A stretch of DNA of 64,000 bases from CAVWDU01 sp963840725 (GCA_963840725.1 CAWIZY010000004.1:124001-188000), one strand, 5' to 3'. Counted from the first letter of the stretch, positions 46,653 through 55,043 are shown. A program made the numbers and translations. Notes: a model not told the origin generated them from the letters alone.

Positions 46653-47598
46653 GTGTCCTCGAAAATGATGGTCTTTACGGGTAATGCCAACCCGGAGCTG
46701 GCGCAAAAAGTGGCCAGCCGGCTGTACTTGTCCCTTGGCAAAGCCGACGTTGGCAAGTTCAGTGACGGTGAAGTCGCCGTTGAACTCAACGAAAACGTGC
46801 GCGGCAAGGACGTGTTCGTGCTGCAGTCGACCTGCGCGCCGACCAACGACAACCTGATGGAACTGATGGTGATGATCGACGCCCTGCGCCGGGCCTCGGC
46901 CACGCGATAACCGCGGTGGTGCCCTACTTCGGCTATGCCCGTCAGGATCGGCGGGTGCGTTCCGCGCGGGTGCCGATCACCGCCAAGGTGGTGGCGGACA
47001 TGATGGTGACCGTTGGGTGGACAGGGTGTTGACCGTGGACCTGCACGCGGAACAGATTCAGGGCTTTTTTGCCTGCCCGGTGGACAACGTCTACGCCTCG
47101 CCGGTGCTCAACGACGACATCTGGCCTGCGACTACGACAACCTGATGGTGGTATCGCCGGATATCGGCGGCGTGGTGCGGGCGCGGGCGATTGCCAAGCA
47201 GCTGGATGAAGCGGACCTGGCCATCATCGACAAACGCCGACCACAGGCCAACGAGGCGCAGGTGATGAACATCATCGGTGAAGTCGAAGGCCGAACCTGC
47301 CTGCTGGTGGACGACATGGTCGATACCGCCGGCACCCTGTGCAAGGCCGCCGACGCGCTGAAAGAGCGCGGCGCCACCAAGGTCGTGGCCTACTGTACCC
47401 ATGCGGTGCTGTCCGGCAAGCGCCCTGGAAAATATTCAGAGCTCCCAGCTCGATGAGCTGGTGGTGACAGACACGATTCCTCTGAGTGATGAAGCGAAGA
47501 CGATCAGCAAGATTCGCCAACTCACCATGGCCGACCTGCTGGCAGAATCCATGCGCCGCGTGGCCAATGAGGAATCCATCAGCGCGCTGTTCAAGTAG
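46653..47598 (+). pseudogene. prs: Ribose-phosphate pyrophosphokinase (PRPP synthetase), several frameshifts
   Basis: Prs makes PRPP for nucleotides, histidine and NAD. Starting at GTG 46653, MVFTGNANPELAQKVASRLY is clear. The frame then breaks near 46.91 kb (after DALRRASA), near 47.02 kb (after ADMMVTVG), near 47.12 kb (before YDNLMVVSPDIGGVV) and near 47.42 kb (after THAVLSGK). Across the pieces FGYARQDRRVRSARVPIT, LHAEQIQGFF, the PRPP loop LVDDMVDTAGTLCKAADAL and the C-terminal VANEESISALFK are all present and collinear. An intact original gene with read errors is the simplest view. Confidence 0.88.
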
Positions 47599-47672
47599 AA
47601 CAGCGCATAAACCAACTCATTGCCCGCACCGGTCGCAGGAACTGGCAATGACTTATCAAAGGAGTCAAGACT

Positions 47673-48323
47673 ATGTCTGACCAATTTGAACTGACTGCAA
47701 CAGTGCGAGAAGACCTGGGGAAAGGTGCGAGCCGCCGCCTGCGTCGTCTCGCTGACCACGTCCCCGCCATTATTTACGGTGGCGAAAAAGACCCGCAGCC
47801 CCTGACCCTGGTCCGCAAGGATCTGGAGAAGTCACTGGAGAACGAGGCTTTCTACTCCCACGTGCTGAGCGTCAATATCGACGGCACCCCTGAAAAGGCT
47901 ATCCTCAAGGATCTGCAGCGCCACCCCGCCAGCAACAGCGTTATGCACGCAGACTTTCTGCGCGTCGACGATAAAGTGGCGATCAAGGTACATGTGCCGA
48001 TTCACTTCCTCAATGAGGCTGCCTGCGCAGGAGTCAAACTGCAGGGCGGTATGATCCAGCACCAGGTCACCGACATCGAAGTCCAGTGTCTGCCCGGAGA
48101 TATTCCCGAGTACATCGAAGTCGACATGCTGAAGGTCGAAACCGGTGACATCATTCACCTGTCGGACATCACGCTGCCAGAGGGCGTTATTTCAGTTGCC
48201 CTGGCACTGGGTGAAGACCACGACCTCGCAGTCGCATCGGTCATCGCGCCCAAGGGCACCGCTGACGATGAAGACCTGGACGAAGCGCCTGAGGCACCCG
48301 AAGACGCCGAAGACGCAAGATGA
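47673..48323 (+). CDS. rplY: Large ribosomal subunit protein bL25 (general stress protein Ctc form)
   Basis: This is the long CTC-type bL25 that binds 5S rRNA, with an N-terminal L25 domain (ELTATVREDLGKGASRRLRR, DHVPAIIYGG) and a C-terminal beta domain (VPIHFLNEAACAGVKLQGGM), then an acidic tail. The frame stops at 48323 after EDAEDAR. Dropping one A near 48320 would give an acidic ending DADEDGED with a stop at 48340, a more usual finish. The gene lies between prs and pth, as expected. Confidence 0.93.
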   Translation: MSDQFELTATVREDLGKGASRRLRRLADHVPAIIYGGEKDPQPLTLVRKDLEKSLENEAFYSHVLSVNIDGTPEKAILKDLQRHPASNSVMHADFLRVDDKVAIKVHVPIHFLNEAACAGVKLQGGMIQHQVTDIEVQCLPGDIPEYIEVDMLKVETGDIIHLSDITLPEGVISVALALGEDHDLAVASVIAPKGTADDEDLDEAPEAPEDAEDAR

Positions 48324-48365
48324 AGACGGCGAGGACTAAGGTCTCGCTGAGCTGGCGGCACCCCC

Positions 48366-48954
48366 GTTGACGACAACTGCTTTCAACTCATTGTCGGCCT
48401 GGGCAACCCCGGAGACGAATACCGGGGTACCCGGCACAATGCGGGTGCCGACTTCGTAGAGGCACTGGCTCGCCAGGGCGCTACCACTTTACAGGCACAG
48501 AGTAAATTTTCCGGACTGGCGGGCCGCATGACCCTGTGCCGGCCACGACCTGCGTTTGCTGATCCCCACAACTTTTATGAACCGCAGCGGCCAGGCCGTT
48601 GCGGCCATAGCCAGTTCTAAAAATACGCCGCAGGAAATTCTCGTGGCCCACGACGAACTGGATATCCCGCCGGGACAGGCTCGCTTTAAACGCGCGGCGG
48701 CCACGGAGGGCACAACGGACTGAGGGATATCATCCCGGCGCTGGGCAAAGCCAGAGATTTTCATCGCCTGCGCATCGGCATCGGCCATCCGGGCACGCCG
48801 CGCAGGTTACTGGCTACGTGCTTGGCCGGCCGGCAGCGACAGACCGCGAGCGCATAGAGGCGGCATCCACGAAGCCATCGCTGCCCTGCCCCTGCTCCTG
48901 GACGGAGACGAGGTCAAGGCGATGACGCGACTACATAGCTTCAGCGCCGACTAA
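48366..48954 (+). pseudogene. pth: Peptidyl-tRNA hydrolase (Pth), several frameshifts
   Basis: Pth recycles tRNA from peptidyl-tRNA that drops off ribosomes and is essential in Escherichia coli. The first frame reads FQLIVGLGNPGDEYRGTRHN from about 48.38 kb, but no ATG, GTG or TTG opens it. One extra C near 48540 shifts the frame to LLIPTTFMNRSGQAVAAIAS and ILVAHDELDIPPGQARFK. Further shifts occur near 48.69 kb (at the GGHGGHNGLRDI motif), near 48.80 and near 48.86 kb. The last frame ends MTRLHSFSAD. All catalytic blocks exist, so local sequence error is the leading explanation. Confidence 0.86.
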
Positions 48955-49034
48955 TCAGTGGGCCGTGCAGATCACAAGCCGGCACCAGCCACCACCAAAG
49001 CTGCCGCTTGCGGCATAGCAAGGAAGTAACGCAC

Positions 49035-50129
49035 ATGGGTTTTACATGCGGAATCGTCGGACTGCCCAACGTTGGCAAGTCCACCCTGTTTAATGCCCTG
49101 ACCCGGGCCGGCATCGACGCGGAAAACTTCCCGTTCTGTACCATCGAACCCAATGCGGGTGTGGTGCCCGTACCGGACCCACGCCAGGGCAAAATAGCCG
49201 CCATCATCAAGCCGGAAAAAGAAATTGCGACCACCATGGAATTCGTGGATATCGCCGGACTGGTCGCGGGCGCCTCCAAGGGTGAGGGTCTGGGCAACCA
49301 GTTTCTGGCCAATATTCGCGAGACCGACGCCATCGCCCATGTAGTGCGCTGCTTCGACGACGACAACGTCATTCACGTGGCCAACCGCATCGACCCGCGC
49401 GCAGATATCGAGACAATCAACACCGAGCTGGCCCTGGCGGATCTGGAGAGCTGCGAAAAACAGCTGCAAAAAGTGATTCGCACGGCCAAGGGCGGTGACA
49501 AGGAAGCCATTGCGATGAAGGCCCTGCTGGAGAACAAACTCTTGCCCCACCTCAATGAGGCCCGGCCGGCACGCTCACTGGAACTCGATGACAATGAGAA
49601 AGCGCTGGCCAAACAGCTGTTCCTGCTGACCGGCAAGCCCACCATGTATATTGCCAACGTGGATGAGGACGGCTTCAGCGACAACCCCCACCTGGATGTG
49701 GTCAAGGCGATTGCCGAGCAGGAACAGGCAATAATGGTGGTGATCTGCAACAAACTGGAATCAGAAATTGTAGAGCTCGACGACGACGAACGGCTGGAAT
49801 TCCTGCGCGACCTGGGCATGGAAGAACCCGGGCTCGACCGGGTTATCCGGGCTGGCTACGAGTTACTGGGCCTGCAAACGTATTTTACCGCCGGGCCCAA
49901 GGAAGTCCGCGCCTGGACCGTCAAAGTCGGTGCCAGCGCCCCGGAAGCCGCCGCGGTGATCCATACAGATTTCCAGAAGGGCTTTATCCGCGCCGAGATC
50001 ATCGGCTACGACGACTTTATCAAGTACGGCGGCGAACAAGGTGCCAAGGATGCCGGCCGCTGGCGCCTGGAGGGCAAGGATTATATCGTCCAGGATGGCG
50101 ACGTTATTCACTTCCGGTTTAACGTGTGA
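49035..50129 (+). CDS. ychF: Redox-regulated ATPase YchF
   Basis: YchF is an Obg-related P-loop protein that prefers ATP and contacts ribosomes; it is tied to oxidative stress control. I start at MGFTCGIVGLPNVGKSTLFN (364 residues), with AAGGAAG upstream. G1 is GLPNVGKST, G3 is VDIAGLVAGASKGEGLGNQF, and the changed G4 is NKLES. The TGS domain ends the protein (HTDFQKGFIRAEIIGYDDFI). It follows pth as in most gammaproteobacteria and is intact. Confidence 0.97.
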   Translation: MGFTCGIVGLPNVGKSTLFNALTRAGIDAENFPFCTIEPNAGVVPVPDPRQGKIAAIIKPEKEIATTMEFVDIAGLVAGASKGEGLGNQFLANIRETDAIAHVVRCFDDDNVIHVANRIDPRADIETINTELALADLESCEKQLQKVIRTAKGGDKEAIAMKALLENKLLPHLNEARPARSLELDDNEKALAKQLFLLTGKPTMYIANVDEDGFSDNPHLDVVKAIAEQEQAIMVVICNKLESEIVELDDDERLEFLRDLGMEEPGLDRVIRAGYELLGLQTYFTAGPKEVRAWTVKVGASAPEAAAVIHTDFQKGFIRAEIIGYDDFIKYGGEQGAKDAGRWRLEGKDYIVQDGDVIHFRFNV

Positions 50130-50142
50130 GCCGACGCTGACG

Positions 50143-50176
50143 GCGCTGCGAGGCGGGCCACCTGCCCCGCCAGCGC
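50143..50176. terminator. Hairpin between ychF and the ion channel gene
   Basis: GGCGGG (50152) pairs with CCCGCC (50166), and GCGCT (50143) with AGCGC (50172) extends the structure. It fills the short convergent gap and could stop both transcripts, though there is no T run. Confidence 0.45.
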
Positions 50177-50991
50177 TAGACTCGCGGCAGTCGCTCGTGC
50201 AGCAGCGTCTTCAGGTCCCTAATCTCCGATTGCAGCTCCTGCAGGGTCGGCTCGCCCGCAGCCCGGGCCGCGGCCTCTGCGACTTCCTTGTGCTCCTCCT
50301 CCATCACACTAACCACAATGCCGATAATCATATTCAGAAACGCAAAGGCCGACAGGAAAATAAAGCTCAGGTAGAACACCCAACTGAGCGGATAGACGGT
50401 CATGGTCTCGTACATCACGTCCGTCCAGTCCTCGAATGTCATCACCCGGAACAAAGTCAGCATACTGATCGCGATATCGCCCCACAGATCCGGGTTGATC
50501 GTACTGAAAAACGTCGCCCCGATCGCCGCGTAGATATAAAAAATAATAAACATCATCAGTAACACGTAGCCCAGCTGCGGCAGGGCCTTAAGCAGAGAGT
50601 TGAGCAGAATACGCAACTCCGGGATGATGGAGACCATCCGCAGCACCCTGAAAATACGCACCAGACGGCCGATCAGAGCCAGGTCTGAATCCTCGACGGG
50701 AATCAGACTAACGGTGACGATCAGCGTGTCGAACAGGTTCCAGCCATTGCGGAAAAACCGTTTTTTGTCCGGCTCGCCGAGGTAGCGCACCGTAATCTCA
50801 GCCAGGAAAAAAACGGTGATGGCCCAGTCCAGCACCGTAATCGCATGCATGGCAATCGGCGGCAGCGGGTAGGTTTTTACCCCGATAACCAGCGCCGAAA
50901 ACACAATAATGGCGATAACCAGCAGTTCAAACGCTTTGTTATTGCGCAGGCGCTCGAACCGGGCCTGCCAGAGATCGGATGTTTTGGACAT
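50176..50991 (-). CDS. Bacterial voltage-gated cation channel (NaChBac/BacNav type)
   Basis: A six-helix single-domain channel of 271 residues from MSKTSDLWQARFERLRNNKA. S4 has arginines every third residue: RLVRIFRVLRMV near residue 110. The pore loop reads FRVMTFEDWTDVMY near 185, and S6 is FIFLSAFAFLNMIIGIVVSV. A C-terminal charged, probably coiled segment (EEEHKEVAEAAARAAGEPTL) matches the tetramer bundle of these channels. The filter EDW differs from the usual ESW of sodium-selective relatives, so ion preference is open. Longer in-frame starts reach into tRNA-Met territory and are unlikely. Confidence 0.88.
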   Translation of the reverse strand: MSKTSDLWQARFERLRNNKAFELLVIAIIVFSALVIGVKTYPLPPIAMHAITVLDWAITVFFLAEITVRYLGEPDKKRFFRNGWNLFDTLIVTVSLIPVEDSDLALIGRLVRIFRVLRMVSIIPELRILLNSLLKALPQLGYVLLMMFIIFYIYAAIGATFFSTINPDLWGDIAISMLTLFRVMTFEDWTDVMYETMTVYPLSWVFYLSFIFLSAFAFLNMIIGIVVSVMEEEHKEVAEAAARAAGEPTLQELQSEIRDLKTLLHERLPRV

Positions 50992-51108
50992 TGAGGTGTA
51001 CCGAATGAGCCCGCCACCAGGGCGGCTTGATAATCTGAGCGAACCGGACGCCATTGTAGTGGGTTTGGTCGGGGAAGTTAACGCCGCCCGCCCCGCGAGC
51101 CAGCGGGC

Positions 51109-51137
51109 TTGACTTGCCCCCCCGTTTTCAGCAAAAT
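51109..51137 (+). promoter_or_regulatory. Promoter of tRNA-Met
   Basis: TTGACT and CAAAAT are spaced by 17 bases, followed by a GC-rich discriminator (GCGCGCC) as expected for a stable RNA promoter under stringent control. The tRNA begins about 40 bases after the -10 box. Confidence 0.65.
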
Positions 51138-51176
51138 GCGCGCCTTCTCGGGAGTCTGCAGGCTCCACACTGATGT

Positions 51177-51253
51177 GGCTACGTAGCTCAGCTGGTTAGA
51201 GCACAGCATTCATAATGCTGGGGTCGGTGGTTCAAGTCCACCCGTAGCTACCA
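51177..51253 (+). tRNA. tRNA-Met (elongator, anticodon CAU)
   Basis: A 77-base cloverleaf with acceptor GGCTACG/CGTAGCT (the outer pair is G-U), discriminator A and encoded CCA. The anticodon loop TTCATAA holds CAT. A G-U first pair rather than the C-A mismatch of initiators supports elongator Met, though tRNA-Ile with a modified CAU is not excluded. The 3' part is repeated at 56078. Confidence 0.95.
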
Positions 51254-51257
51254 TATA
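51212..51257 (+). repeat. Left flank repeat (candidate attachment site) in the tRNA-Met 3' end
   Basis: From 51212 to 51248 the sequence is identical to 56078-56114. A single mismatch follows (T here, G there), then ACCATATA matches again. Looser similarity continues to about 51400, including AAGTCAGCAAATAGTCAG and the GGGGGACGGGCATTC block. A duplicated tRNA 3' end is the usual mark of site-specific integration. Confidence 0.9.
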
Positions 51258-51319
51258 AATCAATGACTTAAGAAAAAACCCGACTTAAAAATTCCACCAA
51301 AAGTCAGCAAATAGTCAGG

Positions 51320-51383
51320 CTCTACCCAATTAACGGGGGACGGGCATTCGACTCTACCCAATTAACGGGGGATGGGCATTCAT
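51320..51383. repeat. 32-bp tandem repeat just after tRNA-Met
   Basis: Two adjacent 32-base units starting CTCTACCCAATTAACGGGGG differ by few bases. A single related copy occurs in the right flank at 56208-56240. It lies in the 230-base gap between the tRNA and the integrase gene, which otherwise holds no gene. Confidence 0.85.
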
Positions 51384-51515
51384 GTGTACCCGATTGATAA
51401 TGCCATCCCACCCGCAATGGGTCAGCACCCTGTGGGTGGCGAAATAGTAATTTCCCAATAATATCAGAATGTTGACTGTTGCTGCTTGCTTCTGCAAATA
51501 TTACTCTCGGGAGCC

Positions 51516-52595
51516 ATGAAAGATGTCATTTTCCTGCTTTTCGAGCTGCTGGCTGCCATGGCCAAGCTACTGCGACCCGGTGGCAGTCGTGCAGTCATCG
51601 CCGAAAATCTCCTCCTGAAGCAGCAACTGATTATTCATAGTCGATCCAGAGAACGAGCACCTAATCTGTCAGCCAGAGATCGTGCCCTCCTCGGTCTCCG
51701 GTCACTGTTCTTGAGTCCCCGACGCATCGCAAGATCAGCCATTATTGTCAAGCCATCTACCCTGCTTCGTTTTCACAACGCACTAAAGAAGCGAAAGTAT
51801 CGACTGCTGTACTCACCTGGCAGCGGGAGGAAGCCAGGCCCCAAGGGCCCGTCCAGAGGAGTCATTGATGCCATTGTTGAGATGAAACGGCGTAATCCGC
51901 GATATGGATGCCCTCGGATTGCTCAGCAGATCAACCTCGCGTTTGGACTTGAACTCGACAAAGACATTGTTCGCCGGGTGCTCGCGGTTCATTTCAAACC
52001 AGACCCTAGCAACCGCGGACCGTCCTGGCTTACAACTATCGGACACGCAAAAGACAGCTTGTGGAGTGTTGATCTATTCCGCTGCGAATCCATCTTGCTA
52101 AACAGTCATTGGGTAATGGTGGTGATAGATCAGTACACGCGCCGAATCATTGGGTTTGGAGTTCATGTAGGGAGCGTCGATGGGCCCGCGCTCTGCCGTA
52201 TGTTCAATCATGCAACTTCCGGACAAGGCTGGCCCAGTTATCTCAGCTCAGATAACGATCCGCTGTTTCAATACCATCGATGGAAAGCCAACCTCCGCGT
52301 ACTCGAAGTGGCGGAAATCAAATCGCTGCCACGTGTGCCTTTGTCTCATCCATTTGTGGAACGGCTAATCGGTAGCGTCCGGCGAGAGCTACTGGATCAG
52401 ACTCTTATCTGGACTGCGACTGACTTGGATAACAAGCTGCGCAACTATCAGCGCTATTTCAACGAGTGCCGGACTCATTCTGGGCGGGATGGCGTAACGC
52501 CTGTAGAAACTTCCGGCAATACGGTGGTAGACATCAACAGGTACCGTTGGAAGGAACTTTGTCGCGGCTTATTTCAGCATCCAGTGGCGGCCTGA
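51516..52595 (+). CDS. Integrase-core (DDE) transposase
   Basis: A retroviral-type integrase core protein of 359 residues. An N-terminal helical region is followed by NPRYGCPRIAQQINLAFGLE, then the DDE core: Asp in SLWSVDLFRCESILLN, Asp in PSYLSSDNDPLFQYH and Glu in HPFVERLIGSVRRELLDQ. The end NYQRYFNECRTHSGRDGVTP is typical. I start at the ATG at 51516 (MKDVIFLLFELLAAMAKLLR). Weak inverted ends (AATTTCCCAAT near 51449; AATTCCCAAT on the opposite strand near 52604) may be its termini. Stand-alone genes of this kind are frequent in proteobacterial islands. Confidence 0.85.
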   Translation: MKDVIFLLFELLAAMAKLLRPGGSRAVIAENLLLKQQLIIHSRSRERAPNLSARDRALLGLRSLFLSPRRIARSAIIVKPSTLLRFHNALKKRKYRLLYSPGSGRKPGPKGPSRGVIDAIVEMKRRNPRYGCPRIAQQINLAFGLELDKDIVRRVLAVHFKPDPSNRGPSWLTTIGHAKDSLWSVDLFRCESILLNSHWVMVVIDQYTRRIIGFGVHVGSVDGPALCRMFNHATSGQGWPSYLSSDNDPLFQYHRWKANLRVLEVAEIKSLPRVPLSHPFVERLIGSVRRELLDQTLIWTATDLDNKLRNYQRYFNECRTHSGRDGVTPVETSGNTVVDINRYRWKELCRGLFQHPVAA

Positions 52596-52630
52596 ATTGG
52601 GAATTCGCCATGGACAGGGTATTACCTGCG

Positions 52631-53293
52631 TTAGGGATTTTTATTACGAAACTCATACAGATCGATCAGTTTTCCCAGGTCTTCAAGTAAATCGGTCGTT
52701 GATAGGATAGCGTCTTCGCCATACGCTGAATTATATTCATCAATCACGGAAGATTGATTCCTATACAGCGCCTCGATTTCATCCAATTCGTCCTTTCCGA
52801 AGCTATCAAAGAAGTTCTCGTAAAGGTAAATCACATCATGCAAATCACGAGCCGCAGTTCGTCCGTTCAGTGCTCTCAATTTCTGCTGGATAAGCTTTTC
52901 AATTTTGTACGTCAGTATCCCGTTAAGCTGGATCAAATCATCGTCGTTAGGTGTACCGCGCAGTGATGTCTCCAACTTGAGGTTGATATCATCCGCATAG
53001 ATGACCCGGTATCGCTTCACTGTTTGAGTATCTTTGGTCACGCTGACATCAGGATTTCGCAAATGCGGCTTGGTCTTTCCAAGTTGAGCAAACACGGCCT
53101 GTATTGAGCTGACCAGATTGAGGGATTTCGCGCAATCGAAGTCCAAATCCTCGCTGAATCGGTCCAGGCCATAACACAGGTTCAGCGCTGTGCCTCCCTT
53201 CAGTACCATGGGCAGCCCTTTACGATTAAAGGAATGGCAGATTTCGGTCATCACTTCCAGGTGTTCTGCTTGTTGTGCGTCAGTCAAGCTCAT
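52631..53293 (-). CDS. Nucleotidyltransferase AbiEii/AbiGii-type toxin
   Basis: AbiEii toxins are DNA-polymerase-beta-like nucleotidyltransferases that block growth, in some systems during phage infection. The 220-residue protein has the signature LKGGTALNLCYGLDRFSEDL near residue 31, followed by DFD, then the INLKLETS strand and LTYKIEKLIQQKLRALNGRT with the DLHDVIYL helix. All are standard AbiEii landmarks. Its start overlaps the upstream antitoxin gene by 14 bases, the normal abiE order (antitoxin first). Confidence 0.9.
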   Translation of the reverse strand: MSLTDAQQAEHLEVMTEICHSFNRKGLPMVLKGGTALNLCYGLDRFSEDLDFDCAKSLNLVSSIQAVFAQLGKTKPHLRNPDVSVTKDTQTVKRYRVIYADDINLKLETSLRGTPNDDDLIQLNGILTYKIEKLIQQKLRALNGRTAARDLHDVIYLYENFFDSFGKDELDEIEALYRNQSSVIDEYNSAYGEDAILSTTDLLEDLGKLIDLYEFRNKNP

Positions 53294-54299
53294 TGTCGCG
53301 TGTCCATTCCATCAACAGTTTCTTTTGCTTTTTATTGGCCATTGTTTCCAGGTCTTTGATTACCGCCTGAACCTCATGCTTCGAAAGGTCCAGCATGTAT
53401 TGGTCCAGCATGAAGAAACCGGGATACTGGGTCTTCTTGATAATACTTGTGTACAGAATGTCCTTAATCGCCCTCGCGGGAGTCGCGCACAGTGTTGTGC
53501 CCACATCCATATCGAATTTGCTCAGGAAATCCCCGCATTCAAATAGTTCTTCCTCACCAAGCCCTGGAGCGCCGTCATAATTCTTTCCGACAACCTGAAA
53601 TTTACCACTGTGGAGCATGCCCATTTGGTGCCAATCCGCCTGTTTGCCTTGATGAGGAATATTGAGTGCACTCAGGCCGGAGATATACGGTTTCGTCAGA
53701 GCCAACTGGGGCGTTATCGCTTCCTGAAACCAACGTGGCCAGAGGCTTATCGCCTTAAGAACTTGTTCAGTGGAATATTTGCCCAACAATCGACCGGTTC
53801 GCTTTTGCTGGAGTGGCGTCAATTCATCCCCCTGGGTATAGATGAACTCTATCGCCTTCAGTAGCACCAGCAGGGAAGGTTCCACCGCTTTTAGCCTGGT
53901 GCCGATTACCTTGTTGAAGCGAATCATGTGGTTATCGAGCCGGATCGGGCCAATTCGCTTGTCAGTTTCATACGTGATTACCTCGGGGAGAGATTGGACC
54001 AGGCCCAATTCGTAGGCAGCCAGGTCACCCGAGGGACTTACCCTGGCACCGTATTGCTTCTGGACGGCTTGAAGGATGCCCTTCTCGCCCGGTGGTAATT
54101 CCCCAAAATATTGGCTGTTGTAAGGCTTGTAGTACAGACCATTTCGGAGCTTTCTCAGTCCCTCGGCTTTGTACAGGCGAGAGGCAGCCTTGTCGACAGT
54201 TTGGCTTTCAGTCGACAATCTATGTAGTTCTCGGCTAGCGATAACTCCACCTTCCGGTACATGCTGAAACTTCTTTCGCACTTGTTGAGCGAGGCTCAT
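53280..54299 (-). CDS. AbiEi-like antitoxin (DUF6088) with a long C-terminal extension
   Basis: The antitoxin represses its own operon and neutralises the toxin. Residues 1-65 form a winged-helix start (FQHVPEGGVIASRELHRLST; AEGLRKLRNGLYYKPYNSQY), then the DUF6088 body (GDLAAYELGLVQSLPEVITY; IRFNKVIGTRLKAVEPSLLV) to about 200. Usual members end near 200 residues. Here about 140 more follow, including LGEEELFECGDFLSKFDMDV and YPGFFMLDQYMLDLSKHEVQ, with no family I recognise. The extension might be a fused partner domain. Confidence 0.8.
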   Translation of the reverse strand: MSLAQQVRKKFQHVPEGGVIASRELHRLSTESQTVDKAASRLYKAEGLRKLRNGLYYKPYNSQYFGELPPGEKGILQAVQKQYGARVSPSGDLAAYELGLVQSLPEVITYETDKRIGPIRLDNHMIRFNKVIGTRLKAVEPSLLVLLKAIEFIYTQGDELTPLQQKRTGRLLGKYSTEQVLKAISLWPRWFQEAITPQLALTKPYISGLSALNIPHQGKQADWHQMGMLHSGKFQVVGKNYDGAPGLGEEELFECGDFLSKFDMDVGTTLCATPARAIKDILYTSIIKKTQYPGFFMLDQYMLDLSKHEVQAVIKDLETMANKKQKKLLMEWTRDNELD

Positions 54300-54315
54300 A
54301 CAACATCCATACTAT

Positions 54316-54339
54316 GATATAATCGCTTGCGATTTTATC
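54316..54339. promoter_or_regulatory. Palindromic operator of the AbiE-like operon
   Basis: Arms GATATAATCGC and GCGATTTTATC (11 bp each, one mismatch) flank a TT centre, ending 16 bases before the antitoxin ATG. AbiEi proteins are known to bind inverted repeats and repress their own promoter, so this is a good candidate binding site. Confidence 0.65.
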
Positions 54340-54437
54340 GCATTATTTGATAAATGTCATATCCAATAAAACCTCCAGGCAGGCAATCACAGCATAGATA
54401 ACAGCAGTGTATGGCTGAGGAGATCCAGGAGAATTGC

Positions 54438-54730
54438 TCAAATATCGTACGATCTCTGGCTCCGCGAGAGCTTGCCCAGGGCCACCAACATATAAATGCC
54501 CAGAGTGAGGAAAAAGCCCGACATATCGCCCACTTGCGAACTGAGCCCTAAGCCCTCGCCCAGTACCAGCCCGAATTCGGGTGCGATTCCGGCAGGATCT
54601 GTCAGCCAGCGCAACCCGGTGACTACAACCCGGTGACTACAACCCGGTGACTACAAACCGGTCACTACAAACCGGTGACTACAAATAAGACTGCGGGTAA
54701 CAGTACCAGCACACTCAGTATTTTATTCAT
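54438..54730 (-). pseudogene. Small membrane protein gene interrupted by a 14-bp repeat array
   Basis: The N-terminal part reads MNKILSVLVLLPAVLFVVTG and meets TAG inside the repeats. With the array reduced to a single copy, the frame joins exactly: VVTGLRWLTDPAGIAPEFGL continues through GFFLTLGIYMLVALGKLSRS to a stop at 54438. The rebuilt protein of about 78 residues has two hydrophobic helices and no family I can name with confidence. An AGTGA-type site precedes the ATG. Either the gene is dead, or repeat number switches it. Confidence 0.7.
54613..54682. repeat. Five tandem 14-bp repeats inside the small membrane gene
   Basis: Five consecutive 14-base units based on AACCCGGTGACTAC. Three are identical, and two start AAACCGG, one of these with a G-to-C change. 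The unit is not a multiple of three, and each extra copy places TAG stops in the minus-strand frame. Confidence 0.97.
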
Positions 54731-54975
54731 TGTGACTTCACTTCCGTTTATTGATTGCGCTCTTTCAGGGGCTGTTCGCGAAATCCACCCACAGCACAAT
54801 GAAGGGGCAATATTAAATAGATGAAGGCGCAATAGTTTTCATGTGTGGCAATATTGTTTACATATGAGGCAATACATTGAGGAAAAGAAGTAATAAAACC
54901 ACCGAGGACTCGATTGATGGTGGAGGCACACACGGGCGCGACAACACTTCTAAATTCAATGGCCTATCGCCATAA
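54731..54975. other. AT-rich stretch without a supportable gene
   Basis: About 245 bases between the broken membrane gene and the next operon. It is visibly more AT-rich than the core chromosome. No product with family features is seen on either strand. Confidence 0.5.
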
Positions 54976-55006
54976 AACCTCTTTTTAAGGTAATATAACC
55001 TCTTTT
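54976..55006 (+). promoter_or_regulatory. Direct repeats upstream of the winged-helix gene, possible operator
   Basis: AACCTCTTTT occurs at 54976 and again at 54997, 21 bases apart (two helical turns), 38 bases before the downstream start. The spacing suits a dimeric regulator binding one DNA face. Autoregulation by the next gene's product is inferred. Confidence 0.45.
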
Positions 55007-55043
55007 ATAGTTTCAATTGCCTAAGTAGAGGTACTAGAGCCAC

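Noticed and set aside
54613..54682. CRISPR-like array
   Set aside because: The 14-bp units are directly adjacent with no spacers, and no cas genes are present; it is a simple tandem repeat.
54748..54933. Minus-strand ORF of 61 residues
   Set aside because: AT-rich spacer, no ribosome site or family features.
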